From the NCBI GenBank assembly GCA_945871945.1, contig CAMBXY010000088.1, positions 1 through 6,239 on the forward strand: a DNA stretch of 6,239 bases. The letters are read 5' to 3'. The notes under the pieces were generated by a model that worked only from the letters and a program-made list of their open reading frames with translations, was not told the origin of the DNA and did no database searches. Origin of the DNA: Bordetella parapertussis. GTDB lineage: Bacteria > Pseudomonadota > Gammaproteobacteria > Burkholderiales > Burkholderiaceae_C. The translations under genes were made by a program, and so were the position numbers. Shown piece by piece: positions 5,423 to 6,239 of the stretch (positions within the stretch are counted from its first letter, which is position 1; each line of letters begins with the position of its first letter).

Positions 5423-5451
5423 TTGTGACTGAATGAAGACGAATCAAGGAC

Positions 5452-6239
5452 CTAAGCTTCTAGGGTTTTTTCTCGCGCACGCAAAATCAACAGGGCCAAA
5501 ACGCCGCTGGCAATGAGCCCCATGGAAACATGAATGGCATTTTGTGAGATGGCATAAGTGACGCTGGAGTAGGTTAGCCAGGCACAGGCGGCGCAAAAAA
5601 TCAGGGGAAGCACTGGGTAAAGCGGCACCTTGAAGGGGCGAGTGGTGTGCTTATCTGTGCGCCTTAGCCACAGCAAGGCCAAACCAACCAAAAACAAGAA
5701 GCCCCAGAAAACGGGAGCGGTAAACTCAACCATGGCAGAAAAGCCGTCGGCCTCTTGCGTGCCTAATGCAATCAAACCAATGCTGATCAGAGCTTGCAAA
5801 AGCAAGGCTTGTTTGGGGCTTCCAATGTCCAGTTGCCATTGCCCAAGTTTGCGCAAGGCCTTCCAGTCATTGCCCACTGCAAAGTTGGTTCGAGCACCAA
5901 CAAACATGGTGGCGTTGATGCTGGTCAAGGCAGCAATGGCCACAAACAAGCCCAGCGCTTTTTGCGCCAACGGACCAAATGCAAAGCCCAGCAGGTCGCT
6001 TGCAGCGGTTTTGCTTTGGCTCAAGCCAGTCAAGCCCAAGCCCAACAGCAAGGCCGTGTTGACCAGCAGGTAGATGACCGTTAAGGTCAGCATGCTGGCC
6101 AAGATCACCCAGACCATGGTGCGAGGGCCGCCCTTTAATTCGGCCGATATGTAGGCCGCCTCGTTCCAGCCGCCGAAGGTTAGCAAAACAAAAACCAGGC
6201 ACAGCCCCCATTGAGCTGGCGCAGGCGCTTGCGCAAACC
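5452..6239 (-). CDS. APC-family amino-acid permease, C-terminal part
   Basis: The frame is open from the window edge to the TAG at 5452-5454 and gives about 262 residues of an inner-membrane transporter; the N-terminal part lies outside. No start lies inside: the TTG at 6186 that begins one possible reading is internal, because the same frame continues upstream with FAQAPAPAQWGLCLVF. FGGWNEAAYISAELK corresponds to the unwound TM6 region of LeuT-fold APC transporters (commonly YDGWNxxxYxxxE). SINATMFVGARTNFAVGND matches the TM8 segment, and RRTDKHTTRPFKVPLYPVLP the loop before TM11. About seven hydrophobic segments are visible, fitting the second half of a 12-TM carrier. Related proteins exchange or take up amino acids or polyamines; the substrate cannot be named. 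The downstream SDR follows after 80 bases on the same strand. Confidence 0.92.
   Translation of the reverse strand, partial: FAQAPAPAQWGLCLVFVLLTFGGWNEAAYISAELKGGPRTMVWVILASMLTLTVIYLLVNTALLLGLGLTGLSQSKTAASDLLGFAFGPLAQKALGLFVAIAALTSINATMFVGARTNFAVGNDWKALRKLGQWQLDIGSPKQALLLQALISIGLIALGTQEADGFSAMVEFTAPVFWGFLFLVGLALLWLRRTDKHTTRPFKVPLYPVLPLIFCAACAWLTYSSVTYAISQNAIHVSMGLIASGVLALLILRAREKTLEA

Noticed and set aside
5630..6073. A 147-codon plus-strand frame opposite the permease.
   Set aside because: Product is rich in Lys, Ala and Pro, as expected from the complement of hydrophobic membrane-segment codons; no start signal supports it.
1..6239. CRISPR array, insertion sequence or integrase.
   Set aside because: No regularly spaced direct repeats, no transposase or recombinase motifs and no terminal inverted repeats with target duplications were seen in any frame.

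Overview
The window looks like a chromosomal segment of a betaproteobacterium, most likely order Burkholderiales and plausibly a freshwater Comamonadaceae relative (Limnohabitans, Rhodoferax and Polaromonas type). This rests on a Bug-family periplasmic receptor inside a CoA-dependent catabolic operon, a short BLUF photoreceptor, and coding DNA of moderate to high GC. The taxonomic assignment is inference from gene content.

Left edge (1-490). The first 20 codons of a Phd/YefM-type antitoxin run leftwards off the window. They are preceded by a good promoter (TTGACA, 17-bp spacer) with a perfect GTACGT/ACGTAC operator-like dyad inside the spacer. About 370 bp of AT-rich non-coding DNA follows. 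It is unusually structured: two overlapping, mutually exclusive perfect inverted repeats (191-231), directly followed by a degenerate tRNA-like sequence (234-299) whose 3' part (T-arm, acceptor strand, CCA) is very like tRNA-Lys. This may be a decayed tRNA or the distal attachment-site scar of an integrated element.

Centre (491-3927, + strand). A compact three-gene unit encodes an MFE-2-like SDR (3-hydroxyacyl-CoA dehydrogenase type), a secreted Bug/TctC solute receptor 29 bp downstream, and an AMP-forming acyl-CoA ligase starting 3 bp after the Bug stop. The natural reading is capture of a carboxylate in the periplasm, activation to a CoA thioester, and oxidation at a hydroxyacyl-CoA step. 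The substrate cannot be read from the sequence, and no TctA/TctB membrane genes are in view.

Right (3983-6239, - strand). In transcriptional order, an APC-family amino-acid permease (N-terminal part outside the window) is followed by a retinol-dehydrogenase-like SDR and a short BLUF blue-light receptor with all the flavin-site residues. A bulged inverted repeat lies just upstream of the SDR start, and a TTGACA promoter candidate lies upstream of the BLUF gene, so these three genes may be separate units. The BLUF gene converges on the acyl-CoA ligase gene across a 55-bp gap that carries a 22-bp near-palindrome.

The coding genes belong to well-known families. The less explained material is in the non-coding DNA: the 191-299 structured and tRNA-like block, the dyad in the antitoxin promoter, and the hairpin before the second SDR.
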